The translations under genes and the position numbers were made by a program. A stretch of DNA of 64,000 nt. Source: Myxococcales bacterium (GTDB lineage: Bacteria; Myxococcota_A; Polyangia; Polyangiales; Ga0077539). How positions within the stretch are numbered: the first letter of the stretch is position 1; each line of letters starts with the position of its first letter. The DNA is taken from positions 1 to 64,000 of the forward strand of contig JAEUKI010000031.1 in NCBI GenBank assembly GCA_016793325.1, given 5' to 3'. Shown in pieces: positions 31,349 through 39,724 of this stretch. The notes beneath the pieces were generated by a model. It was not told the origin of the DNA. It was given only the letters and a program-made list of their open reading frames with translations, and did not search any database.

Positions 31349-33409
31349 ATGCGCCTCGTTCGATCGTCGCTCGCTGCAACGCTCGTCGCGCTCGTGTTGA
31401 CCGCGACGGCGTCCGCGCAGGCGCAGCAGACGCCGACGAGCGCGCCGCAAGCTCCAGCAGAGACGGCGGTCACGGATGACTCGCGCTTCGCGCTCGAGGC
31501 GATCCTCGCGCGGCTGCGCGTCGAAGACCGCGAGAGCCGCGCGCAAGCGGTCGAGCAGCTCCAGCGACTCGAGCCATCGGACGTCCCCGCGATTCGTCAG
31601 CGGCTGCTCGCGCCCCTCGGAACCTCGCACTTCAACGTGCACGCCGCGATGGTGCGCGCGATTCGCTCGGTCACGGGCGGCCGCGAAAACGCCGACTACG
31701 ACCTGCTCCAAGCGCTCGTGAACTACTCGCCGCGCGGCCCGGACATCGACGTGGCCACCGAGCGCATCGCGCTCGCCACCGCGCTCGGCGCGATCAAGAC
31801 GCCCGACAGCGGGCGCGCGCTCGTCGCCTTCGGCCTTTCGCACAACCGAATCTTTCGGCTCGCCACGATCCGCGTCGCGAAGAACCAGCTCAAGCTCTAC
31901 GTCGTTCCCGCGCTGATCGAGCTGCGTCGACCGACGGAGGACACGCGGCTCTACATCCGTCAGGTGCGCGAGGCGGTTCGCTGCGTGACCCCGGGTCAGA
32001 GCGTTCAGACCCGCGACAACGCGCTGCTCGCCGAGATCCTCCGCGCGTGGGGAAGCGTGCGTCAGCAAGACGCGATGGTCGTCATCACGAGCTACGTGAA
32101 CAGCGATCGCGTGCAGGTTCGCGAGGCCGCGCGGTGGGCGATCGCGCAGTTCGGCCGCGACGCGATCAACACGCTCCGCAACGTGTACGAGACGTTCGTC
32201 GGCGAAGATCCCAATCCCTTGTGGGGTTGGGAGCGCGTCTCGCGCGAGCTCTACGCGGCGTACGACCGTCGAAAGAGCGACGAGGTGCGCGCTGCGCTCG
32301 ACGCGGGCCTCGCCGCCGCGCGCGAAGGTCGCAACGACGTGATGCTCGAGCGCTTCGAGTGGGTGCTCGCGCGCCATCCTCTGTTCGAGCGTCGCGGAGA
32401 GATGGTCGAGCCGCTGTTTCGCTACGCGCGTTCGCTCGAGCGCTCGGACGTCGCGCGCGCCGCGGTGCTCTACCGCATGGCGCTGCGCGTCGACCCCGAA
32501 GGGCCCAAGGCCGCGCAAATTCGCGGGGCGATCTTGTTTCTCGAGGCCGAGCGCGCGCTCGCGCGAGGCGTCGCGGACCCCGAGCTCTACCGCGCCGCCG
32601 TGCTCGCAGATCCCAACCACGCCCGCGCCCGCGCGCAGTTCGACGCGGTCGCGCAGGTCGAGGTGCTGCGTTCGCGCCGTCGTCGCCGCGCCGTCGGCGC
32701 CTTCGGATTGCTCGCGGTCGCCCTCGCGAGCGCGGGGGTTCTCTACAACGAGAGCAAGAAGCGAAGCCCCAAGAAGAAGTCGAAGCCTGCGAAGAAGCCC
32801 GCGCCAAAGCCCGCGGAGCCCGCCGTGGAGGCGACCGAGAGCGCGCGCGTCGAAGCGACAGAGGCCACGAGCACGAGCGCTCCGTTGATCGAGGCCGCGT
32901 CGAGCGCAAAGCCGATCGAGAACGCCGCCGACGCGTCGAGCCCTGCGGTCCCCGAGGCTCCGGCCGTCGCGACGAGCGAGGGTGCTGCGATGGTTCCAGC
33001 CGACGCGACGGACCCTGCGACAGACATCGCGAACGAGCCCGCCGCGGTGGTTGCCGTCGTCGCGAACGAGCCTGCAGCGGTGGGTCCCGTTGTCGCGAAG
33101 GTCGTTCGCGAAGAGCCCGCCCCCGCAGCGCGCCCGAGCGCCGAGCCGCGCGACCCAACGCCGCCGCCCCAAGAGCCCGCGCACGAGAGCGCCACGTCGT
33201 CGGGCGAGCGATCAGCGACCGAAGCGCGCGCGCCCGCGAGCGCCGAACGAACGCAGCCCGACGAGAGCGACGACGCGAGCGACGAGCCCTATGTCGAGAG
33301 CGCTCCGCCGCGACGACAGAGCGCCACGCGCTCGCGCGAGCCCGGGATCGTCGATCTGCTCGTGAGCGTCGCGTCCGGAACGAAGAAGTCCAAGAAGCGC
33401 ACGCGTTGA
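31349..33409 (+). CDS. Exported or membrane-anchored HEAT/TPR-like repeat protein with low-complexity C-terminus
   Basis: A 686-aa protein with a clear Sec signal peptide (1-24, ending ASAQA). Residues about 45-290 look like HEAT-type helical repeats (VEDRESRAQAVEQLQRLEPSDVPAIRQRL; VQVREAARWAIAQFGRDAINTL), and about 310-440 like TPR (ARSLERSDVARAAVLYRMALRVDPEG; YRAAVLADPNHARARAQF). One membrane segment lies at about 450-466, then a Lys-rich patch and a 200-residue Ala/Pro/Glu/Ser tail. The signal peptide plus a second membrane segment put the repeats in the periplasm and the tail in the cytosol. Probably a scaffold protein; the partner is unknown. Confidence 0.8.
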   Translation: MRLVRSSLAATLVALVLTATASAQAQQTPTSAPQAPAETAVTDDSRFALEAILARLRVEDRESRAQAVEQLQRLEPSDVPAIRQRLLAPLGTSHFNVHAAMVRAIRSVTGGRENADYDLLQALVNYSPRGPDIDVATERIALATALGAIKTPDSGRALVAFGLSHNRIFRLATIRVAKNQLKLYVVPALIELRRPTEDTRLYIRQVREAVRCVTPGQSVQTRDNALLAEILRAWGSVRQQDAMVVITSYVNSDRVQVREAARWAIAQFGRDAINTLRNVYETFVGEDPNPLWGWERVSRELYAAYDRRKSDEVRAALDAGLAAAREGRNDVMLERFEWVLARHPLFERRGEMVEPLFRYARSLERSDVARAAVLYRMALRVDPEGPKAAQIRGAILFLEAERALARGVADPELYRAAVLADPNHARARAQFDAVAQVEVLRSRRRRRAVGAFGLLAVALASAGVLYNESKKRSPKKKSKPAKKPAPKPAEPAVEATESARVEATEATSTSAPLIEAASSAKPIENAADASSPAVPEAPAVATSEGAAMVPADATDPATDIANEPAAVVAVVANEPAAVGPVVAKVVREEPAPAARPSAEPRDPTPPPQEPAHESATSSGERSATEARAPASAERTQPDESDDASDEPYVESAPPRRQSATRSREPGIVDLLVSVASGTKKSKKRTR

Positions 33410-33416
33410 ATCTATG

Positions 33417-33435
33417 GGCGCATATTCGATGCGCC
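33417..33435. terminator. Hairpin between convergent genes
   Basis: GGCGCAT-ATTCG-ATGCGCC, a perfect 7-bp stem, lies 8 bases after the stop of the HEAT/TPR-like gene, in the 141-base convergent gap. A weaker GGGAAAAATCCC stem is at 33482-33493. No T run follows either, so termination is a guess from position. Confidence 0.4.
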
Positions 33436-33550
33436 TATCGCGGCGCCCCGTTGGAAGAAGACACGCAATGAGCGCACTCCTGGGAAAAATCCCGAGAATC
33501 TCAGCTCGCGTGTCGCCAACGGAAGGCGGAGCCGCTCGAGTGATTCGCTG

Positions 33551-34465
33551 CTACGCCGCGTAGGCGCTGCTCGGTCGCTGCGGGCGCACCTCGAACTCTC
33601 GCCGCTGCCCTTGGCGCAGGACCGAGAGCGTGAAGTTCGCCTTGGCGCTGAGGACGGCGACGCGCTGTAGGTCGTCGACCGAGCCCACGAATTGGCCGTC
33701 GACCGTGAGGATCATGTCGCCGTCGCGGAGCCCTGCGCGCTCGGCGGGCGTGTTGCTTCCGACGCCCACGACGCGAACGCCGCGGGACTGTCCTTGCTCC
33801 TTGGCGTGCGTCGCCGCGAGGGGCTCGGCGCGCGCCACGACGCCGAAGTACGGCCGCTCGATGAAGCCCTTTTGCACGAGCACGGCGGTGACCCACGAGG
33901 CCGTGTGCGCGGGGATCGCGAAGCCGATCCCTTGGGCGTACGGCAGGATCGCCGTGTTGATCCCCACGACGTTTCCGAACGCGTCGAGCAGCGGGCCGCC
34001 CGAGTTGCCGGGGTTGATCGCGGCGTCGGTCTGCACGAGTCCCTCGAGCGGCTCACCGCGGTTGGCGGGCAGCGAGCGCTCGAGGGCGCTGACGACCCCG
34101 AGCGAGACGCTCTGCTCGAAGCGAAGCGGGTTTCCGATGGCGACCACGACCGAGCCGACGCGCAGCGCGCGGCTGTCGCCGAGGGCCAGCGCGCTGGAGT
34201 GCGCGACGTCGGTCCTGAGCACCGCGAGGTCCGTGCGCGCGTCGGTGCCCACGACGCGAGCGACCGTGTCCGTTCCGTCCGCGAAGCGAACGGACACCCG
34301 CCCGTCGGCGCGCGCGACCACGTGTCGATTTGTGAGCACGAAACCATCTTGCGCGAGGACGACCCCCGAGCCCTGCCCGCCGCGGTGCTCGACGGCGACC
34401 ACGGCAGGCGCGGTCTTCGCGACGAGCTCCTCGAGGTCCCGCGAAAACTGTTGGAGCGGCGTCAT
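33551..34465 (-). CDS. HtrA/Deg-like serine protease with PDZ domain, no signal peptide
   Basis: A 304-aa protein. The trypsin-fold protease domain has His48 (TNRHVV), Asp79 (ARTDLAVL) and Ser155 (NPGNSGGPL), all present. A single PDZ domain spans about 205-285 (VVGVGSNTPAERAGLRDGDMILTVDGQFV). No signal peptide or membrane segment precedes the protease, so it is either cytosolic or the anchor is missing; HtrA proteins usually act in the periplasm. The start overlaps the stop of the second HtrA-like gene by 4 bases, making a tandem translated together. Confidence 0.92.
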   Translation of the reverse strand: MTPLQQFSRDLEELVAKTAPAVVAVEHRGGQGSGVVLAQDGFVLTNRHVVARADGRVSVRFADGTDTVARVVGTDARTDLAVLRTDVAHSSALALGDSRALRVGSVVVAIGNPLRFEQSVSLGVVSALERSLPANRGEPLEGLVQTDAAINPGNSGGPLLDAFGNVVGINTAILPYAQGIGFAIPAHTASWVTAVLVQKGFIERPYFGVVARAEPLAATHAKEQGQSRGVRVVGVGSNTPAERAGLRDGDMILTVDGQFVGSVDDLQRVAVLSAKANFTLSVLRQGQRREFEVRPQRPSSAYAA

Positions 34466-35358
34466 CGGCGGTGCCCCGTCTTCACGGTGACCGTCTTCAC
34501 TTCGCCGCCGCGCACGAGCTCGATCTTCACGTCGACGTCCGCTTTGTCTTCGAGCGCCGCCGCGACCTGCGCCGGGTGCGCCGTCGGTTGCCCGTCGATC
34601 GAGAGCAGCACGTCGCCCTGCAAGAGGCCGGCTTTCTCCGCGGGGCCGTCGGGCTCGATCGCGACGATCACGGCGCCTTCGGTCTTCGACGCGGCGCCCG
34701 CGACCGAGGGCGCGAGGCGAACGGGGTAGCTCCCGACGCCGAGGTAGCCGCGACGAACACGGCCGTGCGCGCCGAGCTCGCGAACGACGCGCTCGATGGT
34801 CGCGGTGGGGATGGCCACGGTCGTCCCGCGGACGATCGCGCCGGTCACGACGCCGAGCGCGCGGCCGTCGGTGTCGATCAGCGCTCCGCCCGAAAATCCC
34901 GGGCGCAAGTCCGCGTCGGACTCGAGGTAGTGATCGACGCGGCCGTTGTGGTGCGTGCGATAGCTCTCGCCGAACGCGCTCACGATTCCGCTCGTCGCGC
35001 GGGCGGTCTTGCCGGGGCGCGCCACGGACAGGACGAGCTGGCCCACTGCGATGTCGCCGGCGCTCGCGAAGGGCAACGGCGCGAGCCCCGCGCCCGCGTC
35101 GACCTCGAGCACGGCGAGGTCCGTCCCCGGGTCGCGCCCGAGGAGCTTCGCTTCGAGCGTTCGGCCGTCGTGCGTGGTGACGGTCAGGTGCTCGTCGCGT
35201 TCGATCGCGTGATTCGCTGCCAAAATGAGCCCTTGCGCGTTGTAGACGACGCCGCTCGCCCCGTGGTGCGCGCGCCCGTCGATGCGAACGATCGACGGAG
35301 CGACCTTCGCGACGAGCGCCGAGAGCGCTCCCGAGATTTCTTTCAGTTCGATTGCCAC
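34462..35358 (-). CDS. HtrA/Deg-like serine protease paralogue with PDZ domain
   Basis: A 298-aa protein with GTG start at 35358; GGAGG lies 11 bases upstream. The triad is His50 (LAANHAIE), Asp80 (GTDLAVL) and Ser156 (RPGFSGGAL); the Ser loop reads GFSGG instead of GNSGG, a less common variant. The PDZ domain is about 205-290 (VIVAIEPDGPAEKAGLLQGDVLLSIDGQPT). Again no signal peptide. Its stop overlaps the start of the 33551-34465 gene. It may form hetero-oligomers with it; one could be regulatory. Confidence 0.9.
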   Translation of the reverse strand: MAIELKEISGALSALVAKVAPSIVRIDGRAHHGASGVVYNAQGLILAANHAIERDEHLTVTTHDGRTLEAKLLGRDPGTDLAVLEVDAGAGLAPLPFASAGDIAVGQLVLSVARPGKTARATSGIVSAFGESYRTHHNGRVDHYLESDADLRPGFSGGALIDTDGRALGVVTGAIVRGTTVAIPTATIERVVRELGAHGRVRRGYLGVGSYPVRLAPSVAGAASKTEGAVIVAIEPDGPAEKAGLLQGDVLLSIDGQPTAHPAQVAAALEDKADVDVKIELVRGGEVKTVTVKTGHRR

Positions 35359-35517
35359 GATGTTCGATGCCTCCGCCGCTCGTTGTGAGCCTCGTCGCTC
35401 CAGGCGAGTAGCCGACCGTTTGTGTAGTGCCCTTCCGGCGAGGCCGGGCCTGTCCAAACGGGCAGGTGCGCTATCCTTCTGCCGAGGAGCCGCGCCGACG
35501 AGCGCAGAGGAGTCACG

Positions 35518-36198
35518 ATGACTGATACGCCCGAGGGCGAAGCGCGAGGCGCGTCCGACGAGTACGTCTCGAAGTACATGGAGGGCGGATCCGCGCTCGC
35601 GATCGCGAAGAAGCGCGTCCCTGCGTGGTGGTTCTTGCTCTTCGCGATGCCAGCGTTGAGCGGGCTCGGGCTCGTCGTCGCGGGGTTCATCAAGGGCGGT
35701 CTCGCGAACGTCCTCGGCGCGTCGCTCGCAGGGCTCTTTCTCGTCGCGTTCTCTGCGGTGATGAGCCTGCTGTTCTCTCACTTGCGCATGGTCGTGACCG
35801 AGCGCGTGGTTCACGTGCAGCTCGGCGTCTTCGGACCGAAGATCCCGATCGAACGAATCACCAAGGTAAGCTCGGGCTCGTACGACTGGCTGCGGTTCGG
35901 GGGGTGGGGCATTCGGTACGGGCGAGACGGGTCCATTTGCTACAGCGTTCCGGGCGGCAACGGGCAGTGCGTCGAGATCGAGTGGACCAACGAGAAGGGC
36001 AAGGCCGTCCATCACGTCGTGACCGTCGACGACGCGCAACAGGTCGTCGCGGCGATCGAGCGCGCGCGTAGCGCCGCGGGGGCGTTGGGCGCGACGGGCG
36101 TTCGCGTCGAAGGCGACGCGGGTGCTTCTGCGTCGGACGAGCAGGCCGAGCAGGGCGCGTCGCAAACGGCCGAGTCGCGCGCGCGCGAGACCTCGTGA
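35518..36198 (+). CDS. Membrane protein with PH-like domain
   Basis: A 226-aa protein, ATG at 35518 preceded by GAGGAG. Two membrane segments (35-57 and 62-87) are followed by a beta-rich segment (LRMVVTERVVHVQLGVFGPKIPIERITKVSSGSYDW; GWGIRYGRDGSICYSVPGGNGQCVEIEW) typical of bacterial PH-like domains attached to a membrane hairpin. The C-terminal 40 residues are a Glu/Ala/Ser-rich tail. Function unknown. The histidine kinase starts 28 bases downstream. Confidence 0.78.
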   Translation: MTDTPEGEARGASDEYVSKYMEGGSALAIAKKRVPAWWFLLFAMPALSGLGLVVAGFIKGGLANVLGASLAGLFLVAFSAVMSLLFSHLRMVVTERVVHVQLGVFGPKIPIERITKVSSGSYDWLRFGGWGIRYGRDGSICYSVPGGNGQCVEIEWTNEKGKAVHHVVTVDDAQQVVAAIERARSAAGALGATGVRVEGDAGASASDEQAEQGASQTAESRARETS

Positions 36199-36226
36199 GC
36201 GTGTCGCTGTTGTAAAACGTTGCGCG

Positions 36227-37555
36227 ATGGCGCCGCTGACCGAGACGTTGCGGGAGGGACTGTCGCTGTGGGGCGCGCGCGCAGAGTCGCTCGACGAAGG
36301 CGTGGACGAAGCGTTCGACGAGCGTCGGCGTCGCAAGCTCGTCGCGCACGGGGCGAGCGTCGCTGCGTTTGCGCTCGCGGGCGCGGTGCTCTTCTGGCCC
36401 GTGGACTGGGTGGTGCTCGACGCGGTCGCGAGGCGGGCGTTCTCGCAGTGGCGCGTCGTCGTCGCGCTGCTCGCCGCGCTGTACCTCGGCCTCGCGCGAT
36501 GGTCGATCGCGCCGCGCGTGATGACCGCGCTCCTCGTCGCGTCGCTGTTTGCGTCCACCGCGGTGGCCGGCGACGCGATGGCGCGCGCGGGCGACCCTGG
36601 AACGCCGTTTCTCCACCTGCTCTATCTGCCGCTCTTCGCGACGATCACGCTGCCGTTCACGCTCGGGGTGCGCGCGGCGATCACGATCGGCGTCGCGCTC
36701 TCGGCCGCGGTTGGATACTGGGGTCTGCACCCTGCGTATCGCGGACACCCCGCGGGCGCGCTCTGGTGGAGCGTGATGCTCAGCGTCGCGTCGCTCGTCG
36801 TGTGGCTCGGGCACACGCTGTTTCTCCTCGCGCGCGAGAACTTCGCCCATCAACGCCGGCTCTCGACGTGGAACCACGAGCTCGAGCTCCACGTCGCCGA
36901 GCGAACGGCGGAGCTGCGCGCGCTGCTCGCGCACATCGAGGGCGTCCGCGAAGACGAGCGAACGCGCATCGCGCGGGAGCTCCACGACGAGCTCGGCCAA
37001 GAGCTCACGGGCCTCGCGTTCGTCGCGCGACACACGAGCGAGCGCTTCGAGCGCGACCCTGGCGCGATCCGGGCAAATCTCGGCGAAATCGAGTCGGGCT
37101 TGCAGCGAACCACCGCGCTCGTGCGCGAGCTCGTGAGCGACCTGCGGCCGCGCATGCTCGATGACCTCGGGCTCGTCGCCGCGGTCGAGTGGCTCGCGAG
37201 GCGGACCGAAGAGCGCGCGGGCGTTCGGTGCGGGGTGCGCGCGGACGAGCTCGGAGAGCTGCCGAGCTCGACGAGGACCGTGGCGTTCAGGGTCGTTCAA
37301 GAGTCGCTCACCAACGTGCTCAAGCACGCGCGGGCGACGGCGGTGACGATCGAGCTACGCAGAGAATCCCGCGCGCTCGTGCTGTCCGTCGCGGACGACG
37401 GCGTGGGGTTCGACCCGCAGCGCGCGAGCGTGACGCGCCGCGGGGGCGCAGGGCTCCTCGGCATGCGCGAGCGGGTTCAGTCCATTGGTGGAACGCTTTC
37501 CGTGCTTCGCGGCGACTCGCAGGGAACGGTCGTTCGCTGCTCGTTGCCGCGATGA
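36227..37555 (+). CDS. NarL-class membrane sensor histidine kinase (HisKA_3)
   Basis: A 442-aa kinase. Five or six membrane segments in residues 42-202, then a short coiled coil and the HisKA_3 motif RIARELHDELGQELTGLAF with phosphoacceptor His253. The ATPase domain has VVQESLTNVLKHA, SVADDGVGFDP and GLLGMRERV. The ATG at 36227 is chosen since the preceding in-frame sequence overlaps the upstream gene. The cognate response regulator begins 28 bases downstream. The sensor is membrane-embedded with no visible extracytoplasmic domain; the signal is unknown. Confidence 0.92.
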   Translation: MAPLTETLREGLSLWGARAESLDEGVDEAFDERRRRKLVAHGASVAAFALAGAVLFWPVDWVVLDAVARRAFSQWRVVVALLAALYLGLARWSIAPRVMTALLVASLFASTAVAGDAMARAGDPGTPFLHLLYLPLFATITLPFTLGVRAAITIGVALSAAVGYWGLHPAYRGHPAGALWWSVMLSVASLVVWLGHTLFLLARENFAHQRRLSTWNHELELHVAERTAELRALLAHIEGVREDERTRIARELHDELGQELTGLAFVARHTSERFERDPGAIRANLGEIESGLQRTTALVRELVSDLRPRMLDDLGLVAAVEWLARRTEERAGVRCGVRADELGELPSSTRTVAFRVVQESLTNVLKHARATAVTIELRRESRALVLSVADDGVGFDPQRASVTRRGGAGLLGMRERVQSIGGTLSVLRGDSQGTVVRCSLPR

Positions 37556-37583
37556 GTTACGCTCTCGGGTCGCACGAGACGCG

Positions 37584-38201
37584 ATGCGCTCAACGATCTT
37601 TCTCGCTGACGATCACCCGATTGTTCGCCACGGACTGGCGCAGCTCATCAACGATCAGCTCGACTTGTGCGTGATCGGCGAGGCGTCCAACGGCGACGAG
37701 GTCCTCGCCTCCGCCGAGTGCGCGCGGGCGGACCTCCTCGTGCTCGACCTCTCGTTGCCCGGGACGAAGGGCGTCGACGTCCTTCGCGCGCTTCGCAAGC
37801 GCGTGCCCAAGCTCAAGATCGTCGTTCTCTCGATGTATCCCGAGGAGCAGTACGCCCCGCAGCTGCTCGCCGAGGGCGCGGCGGCGTACGTCTCCAAGGC
37901 GCTCCCTCCGGCGGAGTTTCTCGCGATCGTTCGACGCGTGCTCCGCTTCGGTCGCGCGGTCCCCGAAGAGCTCTCGAAGGCGACGTCGACGGGCAAGCCC
38001 CTTCACGCGAGCCTGAGCGCGCGCGAGTACCAAGTGTTCACGCTGCTGTATCAGGGCAAGACGATCAGCGAAATCGCTGCGGAGCTCGGCGTGTCCGTGT
38101 CCACCGCGAGCAATCACTTCCACAAAGTGAAAGAGAAGCTCCACGCGCGCAGCGTCGCCGACGTCGTGGCGTACGCGATCCGCGCGGGGCTCGTGGACTG
38201 A
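37584..38201 (+). CDS. NarL/FixJ-type response regulator
   Basis: A 205-aa regulator. Receiver with Asp9-Asp10, phosphoacceptor Asp55 (LLVLDLSLPG) and Lys105 (YVSKALPP); LuxR-type helix-turn-helix about 140-200 (LSAREYQVFTLLYQGKTISEIAAELGVSVSTASNHFHKVKEKL). Partner of the HisKA_3 kinase upstream. It ends 9 bases from the convergent kinase 2 gene. Target genes cannot be deduced. Confidence 0.94.
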   Translation: MRSTIFLADDHPIVRHGLAQLINDQLDLCVIGEASNGDEVLASAECARADLLVLDLSLPGTKGVDVLRALRKRVPKLKIVVLSMYPEEQYAPQLLAEGAAAYVSKALPPAEFLAIVRRVLRFGRAVPEELSKATSTGKPLHASLSAREYQVFTLLYQGKTISEIAAELGVSVSTASNHFHKVKEKLHARSVADVVAYAIRAGLVD

Positions 38202-38210
38202 GCGGCTCGT

Positions 38211-39704
38211 TCAATCGATGAACCCGTTGCGGAGGCTCGGGTTCGTCGGTCGCTGTCGGCGCGGGGCTGCGCGACCCGCGTCGGTGACCGCGGGAGCCGC
38301 GTTGATTGTGTGTGCCGGTTCGAGCGCGACGTCCGGCGTGTGTGCGACGCGCGCGGCGCTCGCGTCGGCGGCGTTGATCACGGCGACGCCGCTGTCCGTC
38401 GTGACCGCAGGCTGAGTGGTCTGTGCCGTGTTCGTCGCGGGCAGCGTGGCTTCGCGCGTCGGTCGCAGGGTGTAGCTCGCGACGACGAGCACCGCGCTCG
38501 TGAGGGACACCGCGAGCGCGACTCGGCCGAGCTTGGGGTCCGGCTTCGCGCGCTCGGCGGTCGCGGGCGGGGGGCTCACCAGCGCCGTGCGGCTGGGGGC
38601 GGTCGGACTCGGCGTCCGTGTCGGCGAGGCGAGGGGTGGCGCTGGAGGTGGCGCCGGTGAAGGCGAAGGCGCGGGCGCGACCTCGGACGTCTTCATCATC
38701 GACGGAGCGACCGGGCGCGGCGGCTGCGCTTCTGTGGGCAGCGCAGCGGAGACAAACGCGCTCCCGGCGATGGCTGTCTTGTTCGAAGGCGCGTCGAGCC
38801 CGAGCGCGGCGAACGTCGCGGCGAGCGCGGGGTCCTTGCGCACTTCGGGGACGCACGCGAACTCGATCAGCATCGCTCGCGCCGAGGGCCACCGACGCGA
38901 GGGTTCTTTCGCGAGCGCGCGATCGACGACGCGAACAAACGCTTCGGGGAGCGAGGGCTCGACCGCGCCGAGCGACGGAACGGGCTCGAGCGTCACCTTC
39001 GCGAAGAGCTCGCGGATGTTGTCGGCCGAGTAGGGGCGCTGTCCGCTCGTGCACTCGAAGAGGACGACGCCGAGGCTCCAGAGGTCGGCGCGCGCGTCGG
39101 TGTCGAGCTCGCCGCGGACCTGCTCGGGCGCCATGTAGTGCGGCGTCCCGAGCAGCGATCCGGCGCGCGTCAGGCGTATCCCCTGCACGTCGAGCCGAGC
39201 GACGCCGAAATCAATGAGCTTCGGCTCGACGCTCCCGCGCGGCTCTCTGTGGAGCACGATGTTCTCGGGCTTGACGTCACGGTGGATCATGCCCGCGGCG
39301 TGCGCGGCGTCGAGCGCGTCGAGCACGGGCAGCACGATGCGGGCGCACTCGGTGATCGAGAGCTTTCCCGCGCGGTTCATGTGCGCTCGGAGCGTCTCGC
39401 CGTCGAGGAGCTCTTGCACGAGGTAGAGCGTGTCGTCGCTGGTTCGACCGAGGTCGAGCACTTGAACGATGCCCTTGTGTCCGACGCGGCTGAGCGCGCG
39501 AGCCTCGCGGAAGAACCGCTCGACGGACTCTTCGTTCTTCGAGACGTCGTCGAACAAGAGCTTCACTGCGACAGGCCGCTCGGTCCACTGGTGCACGCCG
39601 CGGTAGACCGCGCCCATGCCGCCGAGCCCGAGCAGCTTCTCGAGTCGATACTTGTCGTCGAGCACCGTTCCGACACGGTCCCGCGCTGTTTGTTGGTCGA
39701 GCAT
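38211..39704 (-). CDS. Membrane-anchored Hanks-type Ser/Thr protein kinase (kinase 2)
   Basis: A 497-aa kinase starting MLDQQTARDRVGTVLDDKYRLEKLLG at 39704. Gly loop LGLGGMGAVY 25-34, Lys48, HRDVKPEN 141-148, DFG 165-167, APE 192-194. A 100-residue Pro/Ala/Ser linker leads to one membrane segment (394-412) and a Thr/Ala-rich tail of about 85 residues outside. Bacterial PknB-like kinases share this plan, but no PASTA domain is present. It lies 20 bases after the leftward lipoprotein gene and may be co-transcribed with it and the TPR/PEGA-like gene. Confidence 0.94.
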   Translation of the reverse strand: MLDQQTARDRVGTVLDDKYRLEKLLGLGGMGAVYRGVHQWTERPVAVKLLFDDVSKNEESVERFFREARALSRVGHKGIVQVLDLGRTSDDTLYLVQELLDGETLRAHMNRAGKLSITECARIVLPVLDALDAAHAAGMIHRDVKPENIVLHREPRGSVEPKLIDFGVARLDVQGIRLTRAGSLLGTPHYMAPEQVRGELDTDARADLWSLGVVLFECTSGQRPYSADNIRELFAKVTLEPVPSLGAVEPSLPEAFVRVVDRALAKEPSRRWPSARAMLIEFACVPEVRKDPALAATFAALGLDAPSNKTAIAGSAFVSAALPTEAQPPRPVAPSMMKTSEVAPAPSPSPAPPPAPPLASPTRTPSPTAPSRTALVSPPPATAERAKPDPKLGRVALAVSLTSAVLVVASYTLRPTREATLPATNTAQTTQPAVTTDSGVAVINAADASAARVAHTPDVALEPAHTINAAPAVTDAGRAAPRRQRPTNPSLRNGFID

Positions 39705-39724
39705 CGCGGCGCCTTGCGAAGTCG

